DNA from: Mycobacterium vicinigordonae
GTDB taxonomy: Bacteria; Actinomycetota; Actinomycetes; Mycobacteriales; Mycobacteriaceae
Assembly: GCF_013466425.1 (NCBI RefSeq)
Contig: NZ_CP059165.1
Span: 3,224,001 to 3,288,000, forward strand
Direction: 5' to 3'
Length of the DNA stretch: 64,000 nucleotides
Shown: positions 38,243 through 47,832 of the stretch, one piece after another
Position numbering within the stretch: position 1 is the stretch's first letter
Layout: each line of letters opens with the position of its first letter
The notes under the pieces: generated by a model
What the model was told of the DNA's origin: nothing
The model's database searches: none
The model's input: only the letters and a program-made list of their open reading frames with translations
Made by a program: the position numbers and the translations under genes

Positions 38243-39070
38243 ATGACGTCCGAGTCCGACGACGCAGGCGAGGCCGAACCCGGCGGTAAGACGACACCGG
38301 CGGTACGCCGTGGGCGCCACGAGCTGCCCAGCGACCGGCCCGCTCGCTCGCGGGGCCTCAAAGCGTTCCTGGGCGGCGGCCGGTCCCGGCTGGCGTTCGG
38401 AACGTTGGCCGTGTTGCTGTGCCTGGTGCTGGGGGTCGCGATCGTCACCCAGGTCCGCCAGAACGAGTCCGGCGACTCCCTGGAAACCGCCCGCCCTGCA
38501 GACCTGTTGGTCCTGCTGGACTCGCTGCGACAGCGGGAGGCGACGCTGAGCACCGAAGTCGCCGATCTGCAGAACACCCTGAACGCACTGCAGGCATCGG
38601 GCAGCAACGACCAGGCCGCGATCGAGAACGCGCAGGCGCGACTGGCCGCCCTGTCCATCCTGGTCGGCGCGGTCGGCGCGACTGGGCCTGGCGTCGTGAT
38701 CAAGATCGAGGACCCCGGCCCCGGAGTGGCCCCGGAGGTGATGCTCGACGTGATCAACGAGCTGCGTGCCGCGGGCGCCGAAGCGATCGAGATCAATGAC
38801 GCGCACCAGTCCATCCGGGTGGGAGTCGACACCTGGGTGGTCGGTACCGCCGGTTCGCTGACCATCGACAGTAAAACGTTCGCTCCGCCGTATTCGCTTC
38901 TGGCCATTGGCGATCCACCGACACTGGCGGCCGCGATGAACATCCCCGGCGGGGCCGAGGACAGTGTGAAACGGGTCGGTGCACGCATGTCGGTCCAGCA
39001 GGCCGACCGTGTCGAGGTGACTACCTTGCGGCAACCGAAAACACGCCAATACGCTCAGCCCGTCAAGTGA
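38243..39070 (+). CDS. DUF881 membrane protein (Rv1825-like)
   Basis: A 275-residue paralogue of the protein at 36930. A charged N-terminus of about 45 residues is followed by a membrane helix ([19 protein letters not shown]), a heptad-rich segment ([19 protein letters not shown]), then the DUF881 domain ([39 protein letters not shown]). ATG 38243 starts four bases after the stop of the small basic protein. With its neighbours it probably forms an envelope complex. Confidence 0.88.
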   Translation: MTSESDDAGEAEPGGKTTPAVRRGRHELPSDRPARSRGLKAFLGGGRSRLAFGTLAVLLCLVLGVAIVTQVRQNESGDSLETARPADLLVLLDSLRQREATLSTEVADLQNTLNALQASGSNDQAAIENAQARLAALSILVGAVGATGPGVVIKIEDPGPGVAPEVMLDVINELRAAGAEAIEINDAHQSIRVGVDTWVVGTAGSLTIDSKTFAPPYSLLAIGDPPTLAAAMNIPGGAEDSVKRVGARMSVQQADRVEVTTLRQPKTRQYAQPVK

Positions 39071-39098
39071 ACTAGCCCACGACCAGAACAGGATCACC

Positions 39099-39503
39099 GT
39101 GACCGAAATCCCGTCCGATCTGCACTACACCGCCGAACACGAGTGGGTTCGCCGCAGCGGGGACGACACCGTCCGGGTCGGGATCACCGATTTCGCGCAA
39201 TCGGCGCTCGGAGATGTCGTCTTCGTTCAGCTGCCCGACGTCGGCACCGAGTTCACCGCGGGTGACTCGTTCGGCGAGGTGGAGTCCACCAAGTCGGTCT
39301 CGGACCTCTACGCCCCGGTCTCCGGAAAGGTCTCCGCGGTCAACGGTGAGCTGGAAGGCAGTCCACAACTGATTAACTCGGACCCCTACGGGGACGGCTG
39401 GCTGCTCGAACTCCAGGTCGATGCCGGCGACACCGCCACGCTGGACACTGCCATCGCCGGACTTCTCGACGCTGAGGCCTACCGCGGCACATTAGCCGAA
39501 TGA
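39099..39503 (+). CDS. gcvH: Glycine cleavage system H protein
   Basis: A 134-residue lipoyl carrier. The lipoylation site is K65 in [14 protein letters not shown], within the conserved H-protein fold. It shuttles the aminomethyl group between P, T and L proteins. GTG 39099 is the only sensible start. It is followed by a short inverted repeat (GTCCCG 39515-39520, CGGGAC 39530-39535) and then garA, whose product controls glutamate and 2-oxoglutarate metabolism. The P-protein gene gcvB lies 3.3 kb downstream. Confidence 0.95.
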   Translation: MTEIPSDLHYTAEHEWVRRSGDDTVRVGITDFAQSALGDVVFVQLPDVGTEFTAGDSFGEVESTKSVSDLYAPVSGKVSAVNGELEGSPQLINSDPYGDGWLLELQVDAGDTATLDTAIAGLLDAEAYRGTLAE

Positions 39504-39752
39504 CGATTGCTAAGGTCCCGAAAGCGTTGCGGGACGAATCGCGGATCCCAGAGATCGTTCAGGGGATCTAGGTGAAGCCGGGGTGTCGGGCTTACGATCC
39601 TGCAGTGGTCGGCACATCGCGAATCCGTGCGCGGTACGGTCGGTACTTGAAGCGCTAGAGCAGTAACGAGCAGTACAGACGCTAGATCCGAGTAGGAAGC
39701 GGGCCGCCCGGCCCGGTCAGGCAACGCCACAGCGGCCAGTGAGGAGCAGCGG

Positions 39753-40232
39753 GTGACGGACATGGACTCAGCAAGCGGACACGACCAGGGCGACGAAGTC
39801 ACGGTGGAGACGACCTCGGTCTTTCGCGCCGACTTCCTCAACGAATTGGACGCCCCCGCCCAAGCGGGCACCGAAAGTTCGGTGTCGGGAGTGGAGGGAC
39901 TTCCGGCCGGCTCGGCGTTGCTGGTCGTCAAACGCGGACCCAACGCCGGTTCGCGCTTTCTGCTGGATCAGGCCATCACGTCTGCCGGGCGGCACCCCGA
40001 CAGCGATATTTTCCTAGACGACGTCACCGTGAGTCGTCGGCACGCCGAATTCCGTTTGGAGGGCGGCGAGTTCAACGTTGTTGACGTCGGCAGCCTCAAC
40101 GGCACCTACGTCAACCGAGAGCCGGTTGATTCCGCCGTACTGGCCAACGGCGACGAAGTTCAGATCGGCAAGTTCCGGTTGGTCTTTTTGACCGGACCCA
40201 AGGGTGACGACGACGGGGGATCGGGAGGCTAG
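39753..40232 (+). CDS. garA: FHA-domain metabolic regulator GarA
   Basis: A 159-residue cytosolic regulator orthologous to Rv1827. The N-terminal phospho-acceptor motif VETTSVF has threonines at 20 and 21, targets of PknG and PknB. The FHA domain (about 55-140) has [12 protein letters not shown] and SRRHAEF, the phosphothreonine-binding loop. Unphosphorylated GarA restrains 2-oxoglutarate dehydrogenase and NAD-glutamate dehydrogenase and stimulates glutamate synthase. GTG 39753 follows GAGGAGC. It shares one base with the next gene. Confidence 0.96.
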   Translation: MTDMDSASGHDQGDEVTVETTSVFRADFLNELDAPAQAGTESSVSGVEGLPAGSALLVVKRGPNAGSRFLLDQAITSAGRHPDSDIFLDDVTVSRRHAEFRLEGGEFNVVDVGSLNGTYVNREPVDSAVLANGDEVQIGKFRLVFLTGPKGDDDGGSGG

Positions 40233-40972
40233 TGAGCGCACCCGATAGCCCGGCACTCACCGGGATGTCGATCGGGGCGGTCCTGGACCTGCTGCGACCC
40301 GACTTCCCCGATGTCACGATCTCCAAGATTCGCTTCTTGGAGGCCGAAGGGTTGGTGACGCCGCAGCGCGCGGCATCGGGTTATCGCCGGTTCAATGCCT
40401 ACGACTGTGCGCGGCTGCGCTTCATCCTGACCGCACAGCGCGATCACTACCTGCCGCTGAAGGTGATTCGCGCCCAGCTCGATGCCCTGCCCGACGGCGA
40501 ACTGCCCCCGATCGGATCTCCTTACGGGGTACCGCGTTTGGTGTCGGTGAACAACGACGATTCCACCGCCAGCTCCGACGCAGGCGCCGGGTCACCCATC
40601 GGCGCACGGCTCAGTCGGGAAGCGCTGCTGGAGCGCTCCGGAGTCGACGACGCCCTATTGAGCGCACTGCTCAAAGCGGGGGTGATCACCACCGGGCCGG
40701 GTGGCTTCTTCGACGAACACGCGGTTGTGATCCTCCAATGTGCCCGTGCGCTGGCCGATTACGGTGTCGAGCCGCGGCATCTGCGGGCCTTCCGGTCCGC
40801 GGCCGACCGGCAGTCGGACCTGATCGCGCAGATCGCCGGGCCGCTGGTCAAGGCCGACAAGGCGGGCGCGCGTGACCGTGCCGACGATCTGGCCCGCGAG
40901 GTGGCCGCGCTGGCGATCACGTTGCACACCTCGCTGATCAAGTCCGCCGTTCGCGACGTTCTGCAGCGGTGA
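40232..40972 (+). CDS. MerR-family regulator (Rv1828-like)
   Basis: A 246-residue protein with an N-terminal winged HTH (about 10-85: [34 protein letters not shown]) and a C-terminal domain with [21 protein letters not shown] 40232 overlaps the garA stop by one base, so co-expression with garA is likely. The first of two MerR-like genes in the garA-gcvB interval. Targets are not evident from the sequence. Confidence 0.92.
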   Translation: MSAPDSPALTGMSIGAVLDLLRPDFPDVTISKIRFLEAEGLVTPQRAASGYRRFNAYDCARLRFILTAQRDHYLPLKVIRAQLDALPDGELPPIGSPYGVPRLVSVNNDDSTASSDAGAGSPIGARLSREALLERSGVDDALLSALLKAGVITTGPGGFFDEHAVVILQCARALADYGVEPRHLRAFRSAADRQSDLIAQIAGPLVKADKAGARDRADDLAREVAALAITLHTSLIKSAVRDVLQR

Positions 40973-41124
40973 GGACTAGACTTCGGACGACAGCTTGGTG
41001 TTCGACGGCATGGTCGCTAAACCCCCGGGTCAGGCCATGTGCACCACGTCGTTTTTCGGCCGTTTTCCCGGTCGGAGCACCGAGCCCTGAAGCGGACATT
41101 GCGGCGTGCGGAGGGCAGACACAG

Positions 41125-41619
41125 ATGGGTGAAGTTCGTGTTGTCGGCATTCGCGTAGAGCAACCGCAGAACCAGCCGGTTCTGCTGCTGCGCGAGACCG
41201 ACGGTGACCGCTATCTACCGATCTGGATCGGCCAGTCGGAGGCCGCGGCTATTGCGTTGGAGCAGCAGGGCGTGGAGCCGCCGCGGCCGCTGACCCATGA
41301 CCTAATCAGGGATCTTATTGCTGCGCTTGGGCATTCGCTCAAAGAGGTGCGCATCGTGGACCTGCAGGAGGGCACCTTCTACGCGGACCTGATCTTCGAC
41401 CGCGACATCAAGGTGTCCGCCCGGCCCTCGGACTCGGTGGCGATCGCGTTGCGGGTCAACGTGCCGATTTACGTCGAGGAGTCGGTGCTGGCCGCTGCCG
41501 GTCTGCTGATTCCCGACGAGGGCGATGAGGAGGCCGGAACAGCCGTCCGGGAAGACGAGGTGGAAAAATTCAAGGAGTTCCTCGACAGCGTCTCACCGGA
41601 CGACTTCAAGGCGACCTAG
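41125..41619 (+). CDS. DUF151 (bifunctional nuclease family) protein, Rv1829-like
   Basis: A 164-residue protein, the same length as Rv1829. The BFN/DUF151 fold is recognised by LLLRETDGDRYLPIWIGQSEAAAIAL, RPLTHDL and ARPSDSVAIALR, with an acidic C-terminal tail. Related plant and thermophile proteins show nuclease activity, but the function in mycobacteria is not settled. ATG 41125 follows GGAGGGC. It lies between the two MerR genes. Confidence 0.92.
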   Translation: MGEVRVVGIRVEQPQNQPVLLLRETDGDRYLPIWIGQSEAAAIALEQQGVEPPRPLTHDLIRDLIAALGHSLKEVRIVDLQEGTFYADLIFDRDIKVSARPSDSVAIALRVNVPIYVEESVLAAAGLLIPDEGDEEAGTAVREDEVEKFKEFLDSVSPDDFKAT

Positions 41620-41875
41620 CCGGCCCCCCGCCGGTACCCACCGAACGTCACGGATGCGTCTCATATCACACAACGGATTGTCGACACGCCAGCGGGATAA
41701 CGCCCACTCATCGAGCCGGCAGCCATACTTTGATGACGAGTTGATGATCAACCCGGAGCACGGCAGCCACCGAACAGCGTATGCTCTCTAATCACTCGGA
41801 CCTGAGATAGCGTGGCTGTTGGGGCAGCCAGTGCCGCAGCTTTTGACCACAGCGCGATCGGCGAGAGGACGCACC

Positions 41876-42502
41876 GTGAGCGAGCAGCCACGTCAAGAAC
41901 AGTTGGATCTTGCCGACCGGACCGCCACTTCAAGCACCCAGAGCGGCCCCACAGCCGCCGAATCCGTGCAGCCCGGGCTGTTCCCCGACGATTCCGTGCC
42001 CGACGAACTGGTGGGTTACCGGGGACCGAGCGCGTGCCAGATCGCCGGGATCACCTACCGTCAGCTGGACTACTGGGCCCGCACCTCACTGGTGGTGCCA
42101 TCGATTAGGGGGGCGGCCGGTTCGGGCAGCCAGCGGCTCTACTCCTTCAAGGACATCCTGGTTCTCAAGATCGTAAAGCGTCTGCTCGACACCGGGATTT
42201 CGCTGCACAACATCCGCGTCGCAGTCGACCATCTGCGCCAGCGCGGCGTGCAGGATCTGGCCAACATCACCCTGTTCTCCGACGGCACCAGCGTGTACGA
42301 GTGCACTTCGGCCGAGGAGGTGGTTGACCTGTTGCAGGGCGGCCAGGGTGTGTTCGGCATCGCCGTGTCCGGCGCCATGCGCGAGCTGACCGGCGTGATC
42401 GCCGACTTTCCCGGCGAGCGTGCCGACGGAGGCGAATCAATCGCGGCCCCCGAGGATGAGCTGGCTTCCCGTCGCAAGCACCGCGACCGCAAGATCGGCT
42501 GA
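41876..42502 (+). CDS. MerR-family regulator (Rv1830-like)
   Basis: A 208-residue regulator with a MerR HTH (about 55-125) containing YRGPSACQIAGITYRQLDYWARTSLV and GSQRLYSFKDILVLKIVKRLLD. It is highly conserved in mycobacteria; the orthologue has been linked to cell-division and drug-response phenotypes (names McdR/ResR). GTG 41876 is preceded by GAGAGGA; a TTG at 41819 would add 19 residues. A -10-like TATGCT lies at 41780-41785. A glycine riboswitch follows 30 bases downstream and controls the next gene. Confidence 0.9.
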   Translation: MSEQPRQEQLDLADRTATSSTQSGPTAAESVQPGLFPDDSVPDELVGYRGPSACQIAGITYRQLDYWARTSLVVPSIRGAAGSGSQRLYSFKDILVLKIVKRLLDTGISLHNIRVAVDHLRQRGVQDLANITLFSDGTSVYECTSAEEVVDLLQGGQGVFGIAVSGAMRELTGVIADFPGERADGGESIAAPEDELASRRKHRDRKIG

Positions 42503-42534
42503 CTACGCAGCAGCGTAAACTGGATCCCGCATCG

Positions 42535-42752
42535 CTCTCGCGCGGGAGAGTTCTGTGGCCGCCAGCCACAGACGCCGAAGGAGCAATACCTCTCCGTCAA
42601 CCTCTCAGGCACCAGGACCGCGCCGGACAACGATGCCTCTGGAAAGCGGTGACGACCCCAAGCGGGTCCTCACCCGCCGATGGGGAAAGGCGCCTGCCGG
42701 CGCCGAATCTCTCAGGCGCTCGGTGCAACGGGTGAAGACAGAGGGAGAGGGC
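42535..42752 (+). ncRNA. Tandem glycine riboswitch upstream of gcvB
   Basis: Two aptamers in series. Aptamer 1 (about 42541-42648) has GGGAGAG, GCCGAAGGAGCAA, CTCTCAGGCACCAGGACCG and CCTCTGGAAAGC; aptamer 2 (about 42649-42752) has CACCCGCCGATGGGGAAAG, GCCGAATCTCTCAGGCGC and GACAGAGGGAGAGG. These are the conserved cores of the gcvT-type glycine aptamer. It ends about 30 bases before gcvB, so glycine binding should switch on the glycine cleavage P protein. An ORF that runs through it (42555-42758) is not a gene. Confidence 0.95.
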
Positions 42753-42785
42753 CGCTAGTCCTCTGCCTCGTATAGGAGCCCATTC

Positions 42786-45614
42786 GTGTCCGATCATCCG
42801 AAGTTCGCAGACCGGCACATCGGCCTGGACCGTGACGCCGTCGCCACCATGCTCGAGGTCATCGGCGTCGACTCGCTCGACGCCCTGGCCGCCAAGGCGG
42901 TCCCGACGGGCATCCTCGACAAGCTGGACACCTCAGGAGCCGCCCCGGGTCTGGACCGGCTGCCGCCGGCCGCCACCGAGGGCGAGGCACTGACCGAACT
43001 GCACGAACTCGCCGACAGCAACACCGTCGCGGTGTCGATGATCGGGCAGGGCTACTACGACACCCTGACCCCGCCGGTACTGCTGCGCAACATCATGGAA
43101 AACCCGGCCTGGTACACCGCCTATACGCCGTACCAGCCGGAGATCAGCCAGGGTCGGTTGGAGGCACTGCTGAACTTCCAGACCATGGTCACCGACCTGA
43201 CCGGCCTCGAGATCGCCAACGCATCCATGCTCGACGAGGGCACTGCCGCCGCCGAGGCCATGACGCTGATGCACCGCGCATTCCGCGGCAAGGGGGCTGG
43301 GCGCCTGCTCGTAGATGTCGACGTATTCGCCCAGACCGCGGCGATACTGGCGACAAGGGCCAAGCCGCTGGGCATCGAGATCGTCACCGCTGACCTGCGT
43401 GACGGGCTCCCCGAGGGTGAGTTCTTCGGCGTGGTGGTCCAGTTGCCCGGGGCCAGCGGCCGGATCACCGACTGGAGCGAGCTGATCCAACAGGCCCACG
43501 GCCGGGGTGCGCTGGTGGCCGTCGGTGCCGACCTGTTGGCGCTGACGCTGATCACCCCGCCGGGTGAGATCGGCGCTGACGTCGCGTTCGGTACCACCCA
43601 ACGATTCGGTGTACCAATGGGATTCGGCGGCCCGCACGCCGGGTATCTGGCGGTGCACGCCAAGCACGCCCGGCAGCTGCCGGGGCGCCTGGTGGGGGTG
43701 TCCGTCGACACCGACGGCACGCCGGCCTACCGGCTGGCGCTGCAGACCCGTGAACAGCACATCCGCCGCGACAAGGCGACCAGCAATATCTGCACCGCGC
43801 AGGTGCTGCTTGCGGTGATGGCCGCGATGTATGCCAGCTACCACGGTGCGGAGGGCCTCAGCGCGATCGCCCGCCGGGTACACGGCCACGCCGAGGCGAT
43901 CGCCACCGCGCTCGATGAATCGCTGGTGCACGGCACATACTTCGACACCGTGCTGGCCCGGGTACCCGGCCGCGCCGACGAGGTGGTGGCCGCCGCCAAG
44001 GCCAACGGCATCAATCTGTGGCGCGTGGACGCCGACCACGTCTCGGTGGCCTGCGACGAGGCCACCACCGACGCGCACGTCGGGGCGGTGTTGCAAGCTT
44101 TCGGTGTCGACGCCACCGAGCCGGTACACGTTGACATCACCACGCGGACCACGGAATTCCTCACCCATCCTGCCTTCACGAAGTACCGCACCGAGACGTC
44201 GATGATGCGCTACCTACGCACCCTGGCGGACAAGGACATCGCCTTGGACCGGAGCATGATTCCGCTCGGTTCATGCACGATGAAGCTGAACGCCGCCGCC
44301 GAGATGGAATCCATCACCTGGCCCGAGTTCGGGCGTCAACACCCTTTCGCGCCTGCGTCCGACACCCCCGGTCTGCGTCGGCTCATCGCCGACCTGGAGA
44401 ACTGGCTGGTGGCAATCACCGGCTACGACGACGTCTCGTTGCAGCCCAATGCGGGTTCGCAGGGGGAGTACGCGGGCCTGCTGGCCATTCACGAATACCA
44501 CGCCAGCCGGGGTGAACCGCATCGCGACATCTGTCTGATCCCGTCCAGCGCGCACGGCACCAATGCCGCCTCGGCCGCGCTGGCGGGGATGCGCGTCGTC
44601 GTGGTGAGCTGTCATGAGAACGGCGACGTCGACCTCGACGACCTGCGCACCAAGGTCGGCGAACACGCCGAACGCCTGTCGGCGCTGATGATCACCTACC
44701 CGTCCACGCACGGCGTCTACGAACACGACATCGCCGATATCTGCGCGGCCGTGCACGACGCCGGCGGTCAGGTGTACGTCGACGGCGCCAACCTCAATGC
44801 GCTGGTAGGGCTGGCCAGACCGGGCAAGTTCGGTGGCGACGTCAGCCATTTGAACCTGCACAAGACGTTCTGTATCCCGCACGGTGGCGGCGGGCCGGGA
44901 GTCGGGCCGGTTGCGGTGCGCTCCCATCTGGCGCCGTTCCTGCCGGGGCACCCGTACGCTCCAGAACTGCCGTCAGGGCATCCGGTGTCGTCGGCACCCT
45001 ACGGGTCGGCCTCGATCCTGCCGATCAGCTGGTCTTACATCCGGATGATGGGTGGCGACGGCCTGCGGGCGGCTTCGTTGACCGCGATTGCCTCGGCGAA
45101 CTACATCGCCCGCCGGCTCGACGAGTATTTCCCGGTGCTCTACACCGGCGAGAACGGCATGGTCGCCCACGAATGCATCCTGGATCTTCGCGGCATCACC
45201 AAGGCCACCGGCGTAACCGTCGACGATGTTGCGAAACGCTTGGCGGACTACGGTTTTCACGCGCCGACCATGAGTTTCCCGGTGGCCGGCACGTTGATGG
45301 TGGAGCCCACCGAGAGCGAGAGTCTGGCCGAGGTAGACGCGTTCTGCGAGGCCATGATCGGAATTCGCGGTGAGATCGACCGGGTCGGCACGGGGGAGTG
45401 GCCGGTGGACGACAATCCGCTGCGCGGTGCCCCGCACACCGCGGAGTGCTTGCTGGTGTCCGACTGGGACCACCCCTACACCCGGGAGGAAGCGGCCTAC
45501 CCGCTGGGCAAGGCGTTCCGGACCAAGGTATGGCCGCCGGTGCGGCGCATCGACGGCGCCTACGGCGACCGGAACCTGGTGTGTTCCTGCCCGCCGATCG
45601 AGGCGTTCGCCTGA
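42786..45614 (+). CDS. gcvB: Glycine dehydrogenase (decarboxylating), P protein
   Basis: A 942-residue single-chain P protein. The PLP-binding lysine lies in [18 protein letters not shown], and the two homologous halves are visible ([10 protein letters not shown] in the first, [16 protein letters not shown] in the second). It decarboxylates glycine and loads the aminomethyl group on GcvH. GTG 42786 follows ATAGGAG. It is under the glycine riboswitch. gcvH lies 3.3 kb upstream; gcvT and the L protein are not in this window. Confidence 0.96.
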   Translation: MSDHPKFADRHIGLDRDAVATMLEVIGVDSLDALAAKAVPTGILDKLDTSGAAPGLDRLPPAATEGEALTELHELADSNTVAVSMIGQGYYDTLTPPVLLRNIMENPAWYTAYTPYQPEISQGRLEALLNFQTMVTDLTGLEIANASMLDEGTAAAEAMTLMHRAFRGKGAGRLLVDVDVFAQTAAILATRAKPLGIEIVTADLRDGLPEGEFFGVVVQLPGASGRITDWSELIQQAHGRGALVAVGADLLALTLITPPGEIGADVAFGTTQRFGVPMGFGGPHAGYLAVHAKHARQLPGRLVGVSVDTDGTPAYRLALQTREQHIRRDKATSNICTAQVLLAVMAAMYASYHGAEGLSAIARRVHGHAEAIATALDESLVHGTYFDTVLARVPGRADEVVAAAKANGINLWRVDADHVSVACDEATTDAHVGAVLQAFGVDATEPVHVDITTRTTEFLTHPAFTKYRTETSMMRYLRTLADKDIALDRSMIPLGSCTMKLNAAAEMESITWPEFGRQHPFAPASDTPGLRRLIADLENWLVAITGYDDVSLQPNAGSQGEYAGLLAIHEYHASRGEPHRDICLIPSSAHGTNAASAALAGMRVVVVSCHENGDVDLDDLRTKVGEHAERLSALMITYPSTHGVYEHDIADICAAVHDAGGQVYVDGANLNALVGLARPGKFGGDVSHLNLHKTFCIPHGGGGPGVGPVAVRSHLAPFLPGHPYAPELPSGHPVSSAPYGSASILPISWSYIRMMGGDGLRAASLTAIASANYIARRLDEYFPVLYTGENGMVAHECILDLRGITKATGVTVDDVAKRLADYGFHAPTMSFPVAGTLMVEPTESESLAEVDAFCEAMIGIRGEIDRVGTGEWPVDDNPLRGAPHTAECLLVSDWDHPYTREEAAYPLGKAFRTKVWPPVRRIDGAYGDRNLVCSCPPIEAFA

Positions 45615-45639
45615 ACCCGCGCCGGCTCAGCTCACGAGG

Positions 45640-47772
45640 TCAGCTCAGGAAGTCGTTGACCGCCGACGCCAGCGCGGGTGTGGCCGAACTCGGCAGGTTC
45701 TGGTAGCTGCCGCCGCTCAGCTTGGCAACCGCTTCCCAGGTGGCCCGGTCCGGGTCCCCGCCGAAGTCGATGATGTTGACCGCGATCGGTTTCGCCGGAT
45801 CGGCCGCCGTCCTGATGAATTCCTGCAGCCCCGGCCCATCCAAGGACTGGTCGGTGTGCGGCCCACCGGTGATCACGAGAATTGAATTCGCTTGGCCAGC
45901 ATGGTAATTCGTCTTCATTTCCTGGTAGATCATTCGCAGCGTGGTGAAGGACACGGCACCGCCGCCCGACGAATACTGCCGGTCCAGCGCCGCGGTGAGC
46001 GCCGCGGTGCGGGGTTGCCCGTTGAGCTGGTCGGCCAGCGGCCCTGCGGCTACCTCAGAACGGCCCTCGTGGCCGTCGAAGGTCCACAGTCCAATCACCG
46101 CGGTGGGGGGCAGCGCCTTGATCCTGCTGCTCAGCGCCGCGACTACGTTAGCCAGCCGGGTCTTGCCGCCGCCGTCGTCGGTCGGCAAGGACTGGTCGAG
46201 CATGATGGTCGCCGCTACACCGCTCGACGACGTAGCCATGGTGTCGGCCAGCGTGGCGCGAGTGGCGTCATCACCGACGGACAAGGTGGCCGACAGTGGC
46301 CCGAAACTGGTCACCGGGCTGCTCGGTGGCTTGACGTCTTTCGCCCGGAAGCCGGCCTTGGCCAGCCTGGCCTGCTGTTCGGGGGTGCGCATGAACCGCG
46401 AGAACGCGCTCGCGGCTGTTGTCTGCTCCTGCGACAACCAGGTTCCGCTGAGCAGCACCGTCGGGTAGTCAGCCACCGGAACCGGCCCCGGCGGCGTCCA
46501 CGAGGTCAGTTTGCTCTTGGCGTCCGGAGTCGATTGACCGCGCTGGTACAACTGCTGCTCGGTGGTGACCACCGCATGTACCGGCGCCGCGGCCACTTCG
46601 TCGGCTTTGGCGCCTGGCTTGAGTAGCGCGTTGAACGCCTCGTTCAGCGAGTCGTCGGACAGCTTGGGTTGGGCACTCATCAGGGTGCGCGCCGCACCGC
46701 CACCATCGGTCGGCGGTGCGCCGGCGGGCACTGACGCCGCCGCGATCGCCTCACCAGCCAGATACGACGCGTCGCCGTTGCCGGTGATCGGCATGGCCAG
46801 CCGCAGTGAACCCCAGGACGGCTGGTTCAGGCCGGCCATCGACGTCGGGTTGGTCTGCAGGCCGGGTAGCGCGGCCCAGTCCTGTTTGGCCAGCACCGGC
46901 TGGAACTCGGGCCGGATGGCCAGCAGCACCGGCGAGGTCACCAGCGACCGGCTGTCGCTGATGGTCTTCGGCCCAACGGCGCCGGCTAGGCGCGCGGCGG
47001 AGATGGAGCTGCCGGGAATCCACAGGCCCGGTTGGTTGCCGAGGTCGGCGGGCCATTTGCCGATGAAACCGCTGATGACCGCGTCGGCGCCGGCCGATTT
47101 GACCGTTACCGGCACACACCGGTCACCGATCGGCCCGGCCTGCGCGTTGTAGTCCTCGGCCAGCTGTTTGACCACGTCGACGATGGTGGGATCGGCCAGT
47201 ACGGCAACCGAATCCTTTCCGGCCAAGCAGCGCGCCGAGGCGGACTGCGCGTCGTGGGAGCCACCGAAGAAGCGCCACAGGATCACCCCGGCGACCACGA
47301 CGATGACGGTGATCAGGGCCACGATCACCCCAATGCTGACTCCGCGACGGCCGCTGGTGCTGCGGTGGCCGCCCTGCCAACTGGCCAGGCCCCGATGAGC
47401 GGCGCTAAGCCGGGAAGCAGGCGTGGCCGCGGCCGGTACCGGTGATTCGGTGCTTTCCGGCCGCGTGCCGAAATCGGGGTAGTCGTCGCCGTCGGCCGCG
47501 GCGTACTCGCCGCCAACCGGATACTGCGAGAGGTCCTCGCCGCGGTCGGTGAAGCTGTCTTCGGCCGCGAAGAAGTCGTCGTCGGTGTAGCGGCTCGGGG
47601 CGGGGTACTCGTCTCCGGCAGGTCCCGGATACCCGTAGTCCAGCGCTTCGGCGGGCTCGACGCCCTCCCCGGTGCCGGCCTCGCCGCCATGCTCCTGATA
47701 CTGCGAGCTCTGGTCGTACGGTTCGTCTTCGGGTAGGGAGTCGTCGGGGTCGGGCTTGCTGTGCCTACCCAT
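45640..47772 (-). CDS. Membrane-anchored solute-binding/VWA-domain protein (Rv1836c-like)
   Basis: A 710-residue protein. The first 140 residues are acidic and low-complexity (cytosolic), followed by one membrane helix near 146-168 (GVIVALITVIVVVAGVILW). The external part has a solute-binding-like domain (about 180-480) and a von Willebrand A domain from about 515, with a MIDAS-like DQS in IMLDQSLPTDDG and VIGLWTFDGHEG. It has no transporter partner. It may sense or bind an envelope ligand; no function is established. Convergent with gcvB (25 bp between ends) and 60 bp downstream of glcB on the same strand. Confidence 0.87.
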   Translation of the reverse strand: MGRHSKPDPDDSLPEDEPYDQSSQYQEHGGEAGTGEGVEPAEALDYGYPGPAGDEYPAPSRYTDDDFFAAEDSFTDRGEDLSQYPVGGEYAAADGDDYPDFGTRPESTESPVPAAATPASRLSAAHRGLASWQGGHRSTSGRRGVSIGVIVALITVIVVVAGVILWRFFGGSHDAQSASARCLAGKDSVAVLADPTIVDVVKQLAEDYNAQAGPIGDRCVPVTVKSAGADAVISGFIGKWPADLGNQPGLWIPGSSISAARLAGAVGPKTISDSRSLVTSPVLLAIRPEFQPVLAKQDWAALPGLQTNPTSMAGLNQPSWGSLRLAMPITGNGDASYLAGEAIAAASVPAGAPPTDGGGAARTLMSAQPKLSDDSLNEAFNALLKPGAKADEVAAAPVHAVVTTEQQLYQRGQSTPDAKSKLTSWTPPGPVPVADYPTVLLSGTWLSQEQTTAASAFSRFMRTPEQQARLAKAGFRAKDVKPPSSPVTSFGPLSATLSVGDDATRATLADTMATSSSGVAATIMLDQSLPTDDGGGKTRLANVVAALSSRIKALPPTAVIGLWTFDGHEGRSEVAAGPLADQLNGQPRTAALTAALDRQYSSGGGAVSFTTLRMIYQEMKTNYHAGQANSILVITGGPHTDQSLDGPGLQEFIRTAADPAKPIAVNIIDFGGDPDRATWEAVAKLSGGSYQNLPSSATPALASAVNDFLS

Positions 47773-47832
47773 GCCGGTCTCTGCGTCCTCTCCTTGAAAT
47801 CCTGTGCAGGTTGCCGCCCCTCGGTGGGCTGA

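Noticed and set aside
42555..42758. A 67-codon forward frame before gcvB
   Set aside because: It coincides with the tandem glycine riboswitch, whose conserved bases explain the sequence.
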